DNA from: Haloquadratum walsbyi J07HQW1 | GTDB taxonomy: Archaea; Halobacteriota; Halobacteria; Halobacteriales; Haloferacaceae | Direction of reading: 5' to 3' | Length of the DNA stretch: 64,000 nucleotides | Assembly: GCA_000415965.1 (NCBI GenBank) | Contig: KE356560.1 | Location: forward strand, 1,362,369-1,426,368 | Part shown: in pieces, positions 28,250 to 36,186 of the stretch | How positions within the stretch are numbered: position 1 is the first letter of the stretch | Layout of the letters: every line of letters begins with the position of its first letter | Translations under genes and position numbers: made by a program | Notes under the pieces: generated by a model | Seen by the model: only the letters and a program-made list of their open reading frames with translations | Told to the model about the DNA's origin: nothing | Database searches by the model: none

Positions 28250-28846
28250 TCACAGTATCAAATACAACACCGCACCAACTATTAAGAGCTTTTTCAATAT
28301 TAACACTGATAATATGATCTGTTTACCGGTTAATTGCTGAAGTCTCTCACCTGAGGAGATAATACTGCTTGGTGCATACGTAATCCCAAGAGTGAGCTTT
28401 CTAACTCCAGAGAATATCATACCCGGAAGAGTCAGGACTGTGATCATGAGCTTTCTGAATTCCTTCGCGGAGTTTGCGAGTGCCCATCGAATGGTTCTTT
28501 CTGCTCCATCGGCTCTTCCTGTATGACACAGTGGAATCCAATTTGTCCCGTCGTATACAAGCTCAAAACTGAGCCCGTCTAAATGCTCGACATTGTGAGG
28601 TGCTAACTCATGCTCTGTCGTGAGGTTTTTCAAATCATCAAATTCATCAGAATTATCTAAATCATAACGAATTTTCGAACCACCTGATAAATCCGTAAAT
28701 CGAAATGTCAGTATAATGTTATCCTCTGTGTACTCAATTTCGCTGACTTCCGCAGATACTGTGTGACCTATCTTCTCATGTTCCTTTCTTCGAATCTTCT
28801 GCACCTTCCCCTTCGCTTCGATTGAGGTTACTTTGCCGCCGGTCAT
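28250..28846 (-). CDS. Hypothetical protein with soluble beta domain and membrane C-terminus (198 residues)
   Basis: Not recognised. The first ~120 residues are soluble and strand-rich (KVTSIEAKGKVQKIRRKEH, NIILTFRFTDLSGGSKIRYD, LSFELVYDGTNWIPL). Two C-terminal hydrophobic segments, about 137-160 (LMITVLTLPGMIFSGVR) and 178-198 (IILSVLILKKLLIVGAVLYL), put it in the membrane. ATG at 28,846 is chosen over 28,870 because a TATA-like TTATATATT lies 24-32 bases before it and overlaps the longer version. Less acidic than typical; function unknown. Confidence 0.6.
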   Translation of the reverse strand: MTGGKVTSIEAKGKVQKIRRKEHEKIGHTVSAEVSEIEYTEDNIILTFRFTDLSGGSKIRYDLDNSDEFDDLKNLTTEHELAPHNVEHLDGLSFELVYDGTNWIPLCHTGRADGAERTIRWALANSAKEFRKLMITVLTLPGMIFSGVRKLTLGITYAPSSIISSGERLQQLTGKQIILSVLILKKLLIVGAVLYLIL

Positions 28847-28869
28847 GCTATATGATTCACAAAATAACA

Positions 28870-28878
28870 ATATATAAG
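28870..28878 (-). promoter_or_regulatory. TATA-like box for the 28.8-kb hypothetical gene
   Basis: TTATATATT on the minus strand lies 24-32 bases upstream of ATG 28,846, which decides that start and implies a leaderless transcript. Confidence 0.5.
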
Positions 28879-29094
28879 ACTATTGTATACCGGATTTCCC
28901 GTCATGCGATTCTGGCGGTGAACCAACCTGAGGGCTTTCTTTTGATCTGTACAAAAGGCCACAGGAGATGTCGACGGTGAGTGCGAAACAAACATATATC
29001 ATAACTCGAACAGCCTGTCGCTTACGTCATTCGTAGTCACATCAAAGAGAGAGGACAAAATTCAAATGGCTAAAGTAACAAAAATAATACACGT

Positions 29095-29367
29095 ATGGAT
29101 TTTGAGGACGTGTTCGAACTCGGTGGACTTGGATTGTTGTTCGGCGGGCTCGAAATAGTTGGAGCGGCACTGAGTATTGTGTTACTGCTCGTGTTCATTG
29201 CAGGTATTGTCGCTGCGTTCTTGTGGTCAGACTTTGGTGTTTTGCAGTCGGTGACTGTGTTAGGGTTGCTCGTCATTGCCACTGTATTGGGTGGTCTTGG
29301 TGGAATAAAACTCGAACAAACTCGTCGAAGGCTCGCCGATACACACAGTATTGAGATCACGGACTAG
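29095..29367 (+). CDS. Small two-span membrane protein (90 residues)
   Basis: Not recognised. An acidic start (MDFEDVFELGGLG) precedes hydrophobic segments at about 22-46 (GAALSIVLLLVFIAGIVAAFL) and 50-72 (VLQSVTVLGLLVIATVLGGLGG). The end is a charged helix (KLEQTRRRLADTHS). Its stop codon touches the end of the decayed tnpB on the other strand (29,364), so the element's terminus lies at this gene's 3' edge. Confidence 0.6.
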   Translation: MDFEDVFELGGLGLLFGGLEIVGAALSIVLLLVFIAGIVAAFLWSDFGVLQSVTVLGLLVIATVLGGLGGIKLEQTRRRLADTHSIEITD

Positions 29368-29838
29368 ATGTAGACTGCCTCAAGCTTACGTTCAAGCCCC
29401 AAGGCTTCTTACTTCGATGACGTGTTTTGCAGACAGAATGGGTGTCCGTGAGGAGCACAGTCTCGACAGGTAGATTCACGGGTCGCCCAAGTCTTCACAA
29501 ATAAAAACCTCGGTGCAAGATGCTCATCGCCGCACTCGCATCGCGGTCACACTCAAACCCACACAGGGTTCAGAAGTATCTCTTGACGACGGGTTTGCCG
29601 TCTCCACACCGCAGGACGCACACTGTTTGGTTTTCCCTCCGGATTCAACTTGCGTGAGGTGACAACTAGACAGTTCAGCCTTGTATTTGAGCAGAGTGAT
29701 GAATTGTCGCCGCGCCGCATTCTGCTTACTCCGAGCATCGTGCAGTTGCTCCAATATCCTTTTGACGTTCAAATCTCCAACAAATATCGCGGCAATAATT
29801 GATACCTGCAGAGTGGCGTCTTCATCATTCATGAGCAT
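29364..29838 (-). pseudogene. tnpB: tnpB (IS1341-type RNA-guided nuclease), N-terminally truncated and frameshifted
   Basis: The second half of TnpB is recognisable. IFVGDLNVKRILEQ corresponds to the RuvC-II motif, with the catalytic Glu replaced by Gly (normally EDLNVK). SKQNAARRQFITLLKYKAEL follows, then the zinc-ribbon CASCG, a frameshift near 29,590, an in-frame stop, and CGFECDRDASAAMSIL, which carries the RuvC-III Asp. The family end SAKHVIEVRSLGLE appears in yet another frame and stops at 29,364. The first ~200 residues, including RuvC-I, are missing. No tnpA is nearby. The product would be inactive. Confidence 0.85.
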
Positions 29839-30071
29839 ATCGGGGAGGGTCTGCAGTTAGACAATATTGTACCACAAGACCGTCCATCAGATATTATCGA
29901 CACCTGAGAGGAGGCATCTGTGGACTCACCGGCTGGCACCTCGTTCGGTATTAAAACTCACACTGGTATTTTCTCCGTCGGCTCATCTCATTCGGATTGA
30001 ATCTTCAGTATCTCCCGACACAGACCCAACACGGTGGATTCAAACGGATAGAATAAGATTACTCATTAAGA
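29839..30071. other. Intergenic
   Basis: Nothing recognised beyond short AT-rich frames; presumably holds the promoter of the following regulator. Confidence 0.35.
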
Positions 30072-30935
30072 ATGGTCTCGCAGGCAGAGATCGATCGTCT
30101 CCGTCTGGAAGCAGATACAATTATGACGCGGTACCAGCAGGTCGAAACAGCCTTACAGCAGGCCCGCTCTGAGTCTGGCGACCATTGGGAAACGGGCGAG
30201 TTATTGATAACACTCGACACACCCCATGAGGAGACAATTGAAATCACGCTTAATCTCCATGCCGACCCAGCAAGCAACGCTCAGTCACGATATGAGAAAG
30301 CGAAAAATCTCAAAGCCGAACTTGAGCGTGAACAAGAAATCGTCGGTCAGTTAGCCCCGCTTCCGGTCAGTCCTGTTGCGTATCTCATCTGTTATCATCT
30401 TGATGCTGTTGAGGGGAATTACCCGCGATCAATGGCTGGGCATCTCGATGCCCGGCGTGAACAGGTTGACCCACTGTGTGAGAAAATGGAGACAGCAGGG
30501 TTACTTGACCGAGTCGAGTCAGGAACGGTCAAACAACGCCGCGTGAAAGCCAAGCAGGCTGATGAGGTTCGTCAACATCACACCTACTACCGACTGTCAC
30601 GGGAAGGAGATCATCTCCTCCGATTTCTCGACGAACCTGACGGACAGCGGAACGTCCTTCGACACCTTCCTGATGGACACACGCTTATCCAACGACTGGC
30701 GCGTGGTGGACCAGATTATCCACGGATGACCGCCGAAGAATTGAATATGGAATTTGAATACGTCCGCCATCTTTATCGTGCGCTTCGGCAGGTCGGTCTC
30801 GTCACTGAGTATGAGGGCTCCACAATCAAAGCAACCGAGCGGAAATTGAAACCAAAGGACGAAACCCATCGCAAGCACACCTACTACGTCACGACTGACT
30901 GTGGCAATGAAGCGTTGCAACACCTAGCAGATTGA
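30072..30935 (+). CDS. DUF2250-type winged-helix protein with coiled-coil N-terminus
   Basis: A soluble 287-residue protein. Residues 3-95 form a helical section with RYEKAKNLKAELEREQEIV, wording shared with NFACT-type coiled coils. Two related winged-helix units follow: about 100-190 (YLICYHLDAVEGNYPRSMAG, EKMETAGLLDRVESGTVKQR) and 200-285 (HTLIQRLARGGPDYPRMTAE, ALRQVGLVTEYEGSTIK). Each ends in an HHTYYRLS or HKHTYYVTT strand. The tandem arrangement matches DUF2250-like archaeal regulators, which probably bind DNA. It is the longest intact gene between 26 and 33 kb. Target unknown. Confidence 0.7.
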   Translation: MVSQAEIDRLRLEADTIMTRYQQVETALQQARSESGDHWETGELLITLDTPHEETIEITLNLHADPASNAQSRYEKAKNLKAELEREQEIVGQLAPLPVSPVAYLICYHLDAVEGNYPRSMAGHLDARREQVDPLCEKMETAGLLDRVESGTVKQRRVKAKQADEVRQHHTYYRLSREGDHLLRFLDEPDGQRNVLRHLPDGHTLIQRLARGGPDYPRMTAEELNMEFEYVRHLYRALRQVGLVTEYEGSTIKATERKLKPKDETHRKHTYYVTTDCGNEALQHLAD

Positions 30936-30941
30936 CATCCT

Positions 30942-30989
30942 GAAATTCGAAATTAAACTTGAACTTGAGGTTGAGGTCGTGGTCGTCTG
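30942..30989. repeat. Degenerate GAAMTT/GAGGTT hexamer tract
   Basis: A period-6 run that shifts from GAAATT-type to GAGGTC-type units directly after the stop of the DUF2250-type gene. Confidence 0.5.
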
Positions 30990-31232
30990 TGGATAATTGA
31001 TGTGGTTCCTCAATCGGTCCTGAGACGTCACGGAGATTCATGCTGAAAATCCCGAGTGGAAAACACGACCCATTTCCGTTCGATACTGACATTGACACTA
31101 TCTCATCAATGATCAGCTCAATTTTTGTTATCTGTGACTCGACCAATCATCGATGAGAGTAATTAAACGCTGAAAAACGTCAGGAATGTTATCCGAATAT
31201 ATCCTCGAAAACGCTTAGGAGGGCATCCACGA

Positions 31233-31682
31233 ACAATAATAGATCTAGTCGTCCTTCTTGCTGCGGTGCTCGGTCATGTTAGACCGGATTCGACCGCCCA
31301 AACGACAATTGAGCAGCTCGGATCCATACTCCGCCCGAATGGACGGGTCGTCTGTAGCGTTCACCGACAACTTGAGGATACCCGGTCCCGCGAGTTGACT
31401 CGACACGCCGACGGCTATGAGATCACTCAGCGTGACGAACAGTGCCCAACTGAGGACGACACGTTTGAATGGTCAGTTACATTCACAATGACTCATAACA
31501 TTACCGGTGAGACGCGACGGACAACAACAACAACGACGCTCAGAGCGTTTACCCCCTCGGAGTTGAGCAAGTGGTTTGAGCGTGCTGGCTTCGAGGCGGT
31601 CCAAACCCGACGGCGAGAGTACGTCGACGGTCCGGCCGAAAGTGACCGGGCGTTTCTCCTCACCGCGCAGTGTCCTGGCTAA
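31233..31682 (+). pseudogene. Class I SAM-dependent methyltransferase, N-terminally truncated
   Basis: From about 31,239 an open frame reads IIDLVVLLAAVLGHVR, the motif-II/post-II region of class I methyltransferases, then SILRPNGRVVCSVHRQ (motif III LkPgGrlv) and the C-terminal FTPSELSKWFERAGFEAVQ. The SAM-binding glycine loop (motif I) and the first ~100 residues are absent, and upstream codons do not encode them. A GTG at 31,266 could start a 138-residue remnant, but this would not bind SAM. Truncation, not frameshift, is the main damage. Confidence 0.7.
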
Positions 31683-31853
31683 CGACGCGATGATGCGTGA
31701 CATCTGATACGGAGCGATCCTGTGGGGGACTGAATCTTGACAGTTCATAGATCCTTGATGAGTAATTGCTGCTGAGGAATCTGTGTCGATGATTGCCCCA
31801 ATTTCAAGTCGCTCGCCCGCTCAGCTAACGAAATCGCTCAGAACGCCGTCAAC

Positions 31854-31863
31854 TATTATTAAT
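31854..31863 (+). promoter_or_regulatory. TATA-like box for the UspA gene
   Basis: TATTATTAAT lies 20-29 bases before ATG 31,883; leaderless promoter spacing. Confidence 0.5.
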
Positions 31864-31882
31864 TCTAACCCATGACATAATT

Positions 31883-32296
31883 ATGGGTATCCTAGTTGCG
31901 GTCAGCGATGATGGGCAGTTCAAAACAGTTCTAAATGTGGCAGTACGACTGGCGAGCGGTCTCGATGAAGGATTATATATAACTCATATAACAGAAACTG
32001 AGAGTGCATCTGGGGATGAACGAGACTTTCGTGATGAGATTCGTGAATCCCTCCCAGAGACGACTGTCTCCATTGATATCGGACTTGAGCATCTCAGTCG
32101 AAGCGGACTCCGCTCAGGAACAGCAATCGGTAAGCAGTTGGTCGAACTCTCAGAGAGTGCTGATATCGACCATATTGTGATTGGTCACCGGTCAAAAGGT
32201 CGATTAACAACGGCTCGTGAGGGACATACTGGCTTTGTCGTCGCTGATGAAGCAACAGTTCCGGTGACAATCGTTCCTGAAGCAGGTAACTCCTGA
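31883..32296 (+). CDS. Universal stress protein, UspA family
   Basis: A single UspA domain of 137 residues in the cytoplasm. It starts with strand ILVAVSDDGQ and the helix TVLNVAVRLASGL. It ends with DHIVIGHRSKGRLTTAREG, the G-x-R/S phosphate loop, followed by GFVVADEATVPVTIVPE. The usual ATP-binding pattern G-2x-G-9x-G-S/T is partly replaced (GHRSKGR with TG later), so nucleotide binding is likely but uncertain. UspA proteins act in stress adaptation. Monocistronic, with its own TATA-like box and about 240 bases free downstream before a MITE. Confidence 0.9.
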   Translation: MGILVAVSDDGQFKTVLNVAVRLASGLDEGLYITHITETESASGDERDFRDEIRESLPETTVSIDIGLEHLSRSGLRSGTAIGKQLVELSESADIDHIVIGHRSKGRLTTAREGHTGFVVADEATVPVTIVPEAGNS

Positions 32297-32536
32297 TTGT
32301 TTTTGATAGCCAACTGATACGCAGTCGACATTGATACGACAGACACACCCCAAATGTCATTGAGTGGCTAGTAACGTGTCTACTCACACCCACAAGAGTG
32401 AGTGTGGGGATTGTCTCTGAAGCCGTTCACAGAAAACACGATTGGGGTTGAACTCCGACACAGACGGTATGTGCGGGAGTTCAATACCTATCCGGTGAGT
32501 CTTGGTATCATTGCTATTGGACGATAACCACACTGT

Positions 32537-32657
32537 CAGTTGGTGGGACTGTGACTTGATATTCGACCGTGAAGCAGAACGCCCACACAGGCGTGCTAGG
32601 TGAGATAACTACGAGTGTGGGTTCGGAAAGAAACAGTGCTCAAAGTGCCACCGACTG
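32537..32657 (+). mobile_element. CAGTYG-family MITE copy, full length
   Basis: CAGTTGGTGGGACTGTGA at the left and AGTGCCACCGACTG at the right form the clearest terminal inverted repeat of the family (10 bases pair exactly apart from one T/C). Core: CCACACAGGCG and GTGTGGGTTCGGAAAGAAAC. 121 bases. Confidence 0.8.
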
Positions 32658-32900
32658 CTATGAGACCACAGCGACAGTGCAATCAATCTCAAAGTTTTCG
32701 ATGTGTCGACAGTGGACGTATGATTTCGATAGATACTCACTCATGAATACAATCGCAGTATATCGGGTTTCATACTTGGGGTATCATATGTATCAGGCAC
32801 ATACACTCAGCAGACAATATTTATACAATGTCATCAATGTCGAAACCAACTGGATAGATATGCATACAATCACTATCTCACTATTACCCGTCATCGTATT

Positions 32901-33671
32901 ATGAAGCGACGTATGCTGATTCGAGCTCTTATCGGGAGTATCGCTGTCGGAGGCACAGCAGGTTGTATTCGCGCGTTTCAGTCTGATCAATCACCACCTC
33001 CGCGCAAATCAAATGTCATCCGCGATATCAGTGTGATGAATAACGGTGAGACACTGAGAATAACGATTGTTCCAGATGAGTCACGATGGGTGATGACTCG
33101 ACGAGAAATGAACGCTGCATCCTTACAAGCCCAATATGTGGATACAACCAATCCCCTCGGCTGGAATCACCGTGCCATCATGGAGATTGATGCAGGACTG
33201 GACACAGTATCCCCAATTGGGACAGTTGAAGCAGCAAAAGGAAGAGGCGCAACCGGAAGAGGACGCGGTGGGTTCTCATCTGCACCACGTACATCGAATG
33301 GTCGCGCGTGGTATGGTGGTGGCGCATACGCGGGAGCATGGTATAATAACCACGATGATGAAGTCTCTCGCGTCCCAGTCACGATTGACACACTTGGGAT
33401 TGGATTTATTGGCGATAATGATACATTCACTGAACGGTCGCCTGGACCTGGACCCATCAACTGGGACACGACCTACGATGACCCGACTGGAGACATCCAA
33501 TCTGATCTTAATCCGCGGAGCGGATGGTACAGAGTCGGTGCGGATATCAACGCTGAACTCGCCGGTGGTGGAACCAGACCTCTTGGATGGGAGTGTATTG
33601 ACCTTCGTGTTCGATCCAATGGGAATGACGAAGAAATAACGAAGAGATGGAAGGTTTCACCACGAATATAG
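32901..33671 (+). CDS. Predicted Tat-type lipoprotein of unknown function
   Basis: A 256-residue exported protein. Twin Arg at residues 3-4 (MKRRMLIRAL), a hydrophobic core and a lipobox GTAGC with Cys at residue 22 predict Tat export and lipid anchoring on the outer face of the membrane, usual for haloarchaea. The mature part has beta-rich ends and a middle Gly/Arg/Ser-rich segment around 115-155 (GRGATGRGRGGF, AWYGGGAYAGAWY) that is probably disordered. It ends in WECIDLRVRSNG, a possible Ig-like strand. It opens the plus-strand block with the polyamine-synthase-like and channel genes (124-base gap). Family not recognised. Confidence 0.7.
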   Translation: MKRRMLIRALIGSIAVGGTAGCIRAFQSDQSPPPRKSNVIRDISVMNNGETLRITIVPDESRWVMTRREMNAASLQAQYVDTTNPLGWNHRAIMEIDAGLDTVSPIGTVEAAKGRGATGRGRGGFSSAPRTSNGRAWYGGGAYAGAWYNNHDDEVSRVPVTIDTLGIGFIGDNDTFTERSPGPGPINWDTTYDDPTGDIQSDLNPRSGWYRVGADINAELAGGGTRPLGWECIDLRVRSNGNDEEITKRWKVSPRI

Positions 33672-33795
33672 TCATCTCCACAATGGCAGGTTCCCGTTAT
33701 CTTACCACACTCACCCCCGATCATAATTCAAATCTTGATCCACGCTTGTCGCATATGGTAATTGCCTCTATCATCCACTCCAATAGTTACAACCA

Positions 33796-35625
33796 GTGAA
33801 GCGGCTCATAACCCCGTCGGCGCAAACCAGCCTACATGCTATTACCTTCCTCGTTGCGTTCTGTAGCTTTACCTATGAACTTGCATACTCAGAGTTATTG
33901 ACTGTGATGTATGGCGGGACGGTCACTCAGTATGGATTGACAATTGGTATTTTCTTTTCATCGCTTGGGGTTGGATCTTACATCGCTAAACAGTTCGATA
34001 AAACCCGTCCTGAGAATGTCTTTCGCACCGAGCTTTATCTAGCATTTATCGCTCCTGTTGGTCTATTATTTATCATCTGGATCAATACGGCTGCACTGCC
34101 GCAACTCCTTCCGGAGATACTCCTTGGATTGCTGGCTCGTCTTCCAGTCGTCGGGATTGGCGTCTTATCAGGCTTCGAACTTCCACTGTTACTTGCACTT
34201 GTCAATGATTTAGACTCACCCTCGTTATCATCGGGAGTGCGGCGAATAACGAATGGGACCGACCGAGTGATCAATACGGTTATTGGAATATTCTTTCATA
34301 CATCTCACTCACGCAGTGAATATGATACCTACTCTACAGTTCTTGCAATGGACTATCTTGGAGGACTGATCAGCGCTTTGCTCTATGTTTTTCTCCTATA
34401 TCCGAGCGTTGGGCTTATTATCTCTATTTTCGCCCTCGCGCTCATTAATGTCGTCGCGGCTCTGTTCTTTATTTGCCGATTCAGCTCTCGACCATGGGGA
34501 ATCCTTGCCGAAGGCGACCGTGATATCATCACTCACGAACGAACAGTGTTGGTCGTGATTACGATTGTACTCACAGCAACGCTTGGTGGAGCCGTCATCT
34601 CTCACCAGACAGTTGATAACACGCTAACAGAGTATTATCTTGAAGGGAACATCGAACAAGAGTATCCGCCTGGGACCGTCGATGCTGAGATCACGACCCA
34701 GTTCACCACCCAATATCAACACGTCGTGCAGTATAATCGTACCTGGAAGGGAAGTAGTTCGAACCCACTTTTTGCCGGGCAGACAGAGCGATGTCTCCGT
34801 CTTGACACAGCAATCCAGGTATGTGATAGTACAGCACGTCCATATCATAATGGACTGGTTGATGTCCCTCTCTCAATGTATCCAAACACCACAGATACTG
34901 ACGTGCTTCTCGTTGGTGGCGGTGACTGGATTGCGCTTGATCACCTTCGTCAAGAGAATGTTTCCGTTGATCATGTCGATATTGACGCAGAATTCATGCA
35001 ATATGCCAAAACGAACTCATTCCTCAGAGAGTATCATAATAACGCATATACTTACGAGCATGTCGAGACGTATCAGGCTGACATCTACGATTACTTGCAG
35101 CGGACAGATGCACAGTATGATGTGATTTTGCTTGACCTACCTGGTGCGAAAACTGATGATCTGCTTCCGGTCTACTCGACACAGTTCTATCGATTATTAA
35201 AGGACTCACTCACAGAAAGCGGTGTTGTCGCGACATGGGGCTACTCGCGATATACATATTCATCTCATCAGAAAGCATACTTCAACACTGTCTCACAGGC
35301 AGGTTTCACCCACTATCAGTCATATTATGCATATGATGATTATACTGGCAATGGTGAGACTCGACGCGGAGAGCTGTTTTATCTATTTGCTCCGGATTCA
35401 TCACGACCGGTCATTACCCCTGCGAATGGGACTCACTACGTCACAGAATATCGAGAACGATACCAACCGAAAACGTGGCGCCCAATACCCACATATCGTG
35501 GTGTAAGGCCGAATCTGCTCTTTCATCCGAATTATGAGATCCTTATCGACACTCAGCGTAAGCAAGCACCGCTCCCAAATCGAGTTAATCGATTTCAGAA
35601 TATGACACTCTCAGATTTACTATAA
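33796..35625 (+). CDS. Membrane-embedded spermidine/spermine-synthase-like protein
   Basis: A 609-residue protein with an N-terminal membrane domain (about eight spans, residues 14-275) joined to a soluble aminopropyltransferase-fold domain (about 300-560). The membrane part begins CSFTYELAYSELLTVMYGG, typical of this class. The synthase fold shows the SAM-like loop VLLVGGGDWIALDHL near 375-390, the acidic strand end VDHVDIDAEFM, and YDVILLDLPGAKTDDLLPVY where true spermidine synthases have the DSSDP gate. GGGDW for GGGDG and LDLPG for DSSDP mean polyamine synthesis is not assured. The start is GTG. The next gene begins two bases after its stop, so they form an operon. In bacteria related fusions sit with DUF350, DUF4178 and DUF2617 genes. 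Confidence 0.8.
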   Translation: MKRLITPSAQTSLHAITFLVAFCSFTYELAYSELLTVMYGGTVTQYGLTIGIFFSSLGVGSYIAKQFDKTRPENVFRTELYLAFIAPVGLLFIIWINTAALPQLLPEILLGLLARLPVVGIGVLSGFELPLLLALVNDLDSPSLSSGVRRITNGTDRVINTVIGIFFHTSHSRSEYDTYSTVLAMDYLGGLISALLYVFLLYPSVGLIISIFALALINVVAALFFICRFSSRPWGILAEGDRDIITHERTVLVVITIVLTATLGGAVISHQTVDNTLTEYYLEGNIEQEYPPGTVDAEITTQFTTQYQHVVQYNRTWKGSSSNPLFAGQTERCLRLDTAIQVCDSTARPYHNGLVDVPLSMYPNTTDTDVLLVGGGDWIALDHLRQENVSVDHVDIDAEFMQYAKTNSFLREYHNNAYTYEHVETYQADIYDYLQRTDAQYDVILLDLPGAKTDDLLPVYSTQFYRLLKDSLTESGVVATWGYSRYTYSSHQKAYFNTVSQAGFTHYQSYYAYDDYTGNGETRRGELFYLFAPDSSRPVITPANGTHYVTEYRERYQPKTWRPIPTYRGVRPNLLFHPNYEILIDTQRKQAPLPNRVNRFQNMTLSDLL

Positions 35626-35627
35626 CC

Positions 35628-36146
35628 ATGTCAGAAAAAGAACTCTATCTTATCCAGTCAAAGCACCCACAGTCACTCGATGGCATTGATATTAAAACGA
35701 CTCATGAAACACTGTTTTGTGCACACCCAGCAGAATTTCATATTGTTGGGGAATCCCACGCTGTAAGTGTGCCGGCACTTCCGTTTTATGAGATTTTTTC
35801 CTGTCAGCCAGTACGGACAGAGCAGCCACCGGATACGACACTCAATACGATTGAACTCTGTGTGAACACACAACTCACGACAGTTCACACGCTCGGAGAT
35901 GAGCATACGAGTATTCAGACGACCGTCCGAATTGAGCCACTTGAATCATTTCCAGATGCAAGGTCGTTCACGATTGTATACAAATTCGATACAGACGCAT
36001 ACACAGCAATCAACTGTCTCTCACAACGGGAGTATCGAACCTATCATACGTATCCTGAACACGATCTGACGGTTATTTCATGTCATCAAATTTGTTCTGC
36101 ATCGAATATAGAGCCGCGAGATATGATCGAAGCAAGCACACAGTGA
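35628..36146 (+). CDS. DUF2617-like protein, partner of the polyamine-synthase-like protein
   Basis: A soluble 172-residue protein. The middle VSVPALPFYEIFSCQP and the end DAYTAINCLSQREYRTYHTYPEHDLTVISCHQI match the layout of DUF2617 proteins, whose end contains AlTal ... TwHtYPe ... vvxT. That family is adjacent to polyamine aminopropyltransferases in many actinobacterial and cyanobacterial genomes, which fits the two-base spacing to the gene before it. The biochemical role of the family is unknown. The domain call is from memory of the motif and should be tested with a profile. Cys-rich for a haloarchaeal protein (seven Cys). Confidence 0.6.
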   Translation: MSEKELYLIQSKHPQSLDGIDIKTTHETLFCAHPAEFHIVGESHAVSVPALPFYEIFSCQPVRTEQPPDTTLNTIELCVNTQLTTVHTLGDEHTSIQTTVRIEPLESFPDARSFTIVYKFDTDAYTAINCLSQREYRTYHTYPEHDLTVISCHQICSASNIEPRDMIEASTQ

Positions 36147-36186
36147 TAAATAACAGACAGTTACTACTCATCTTAGCATACGACGA

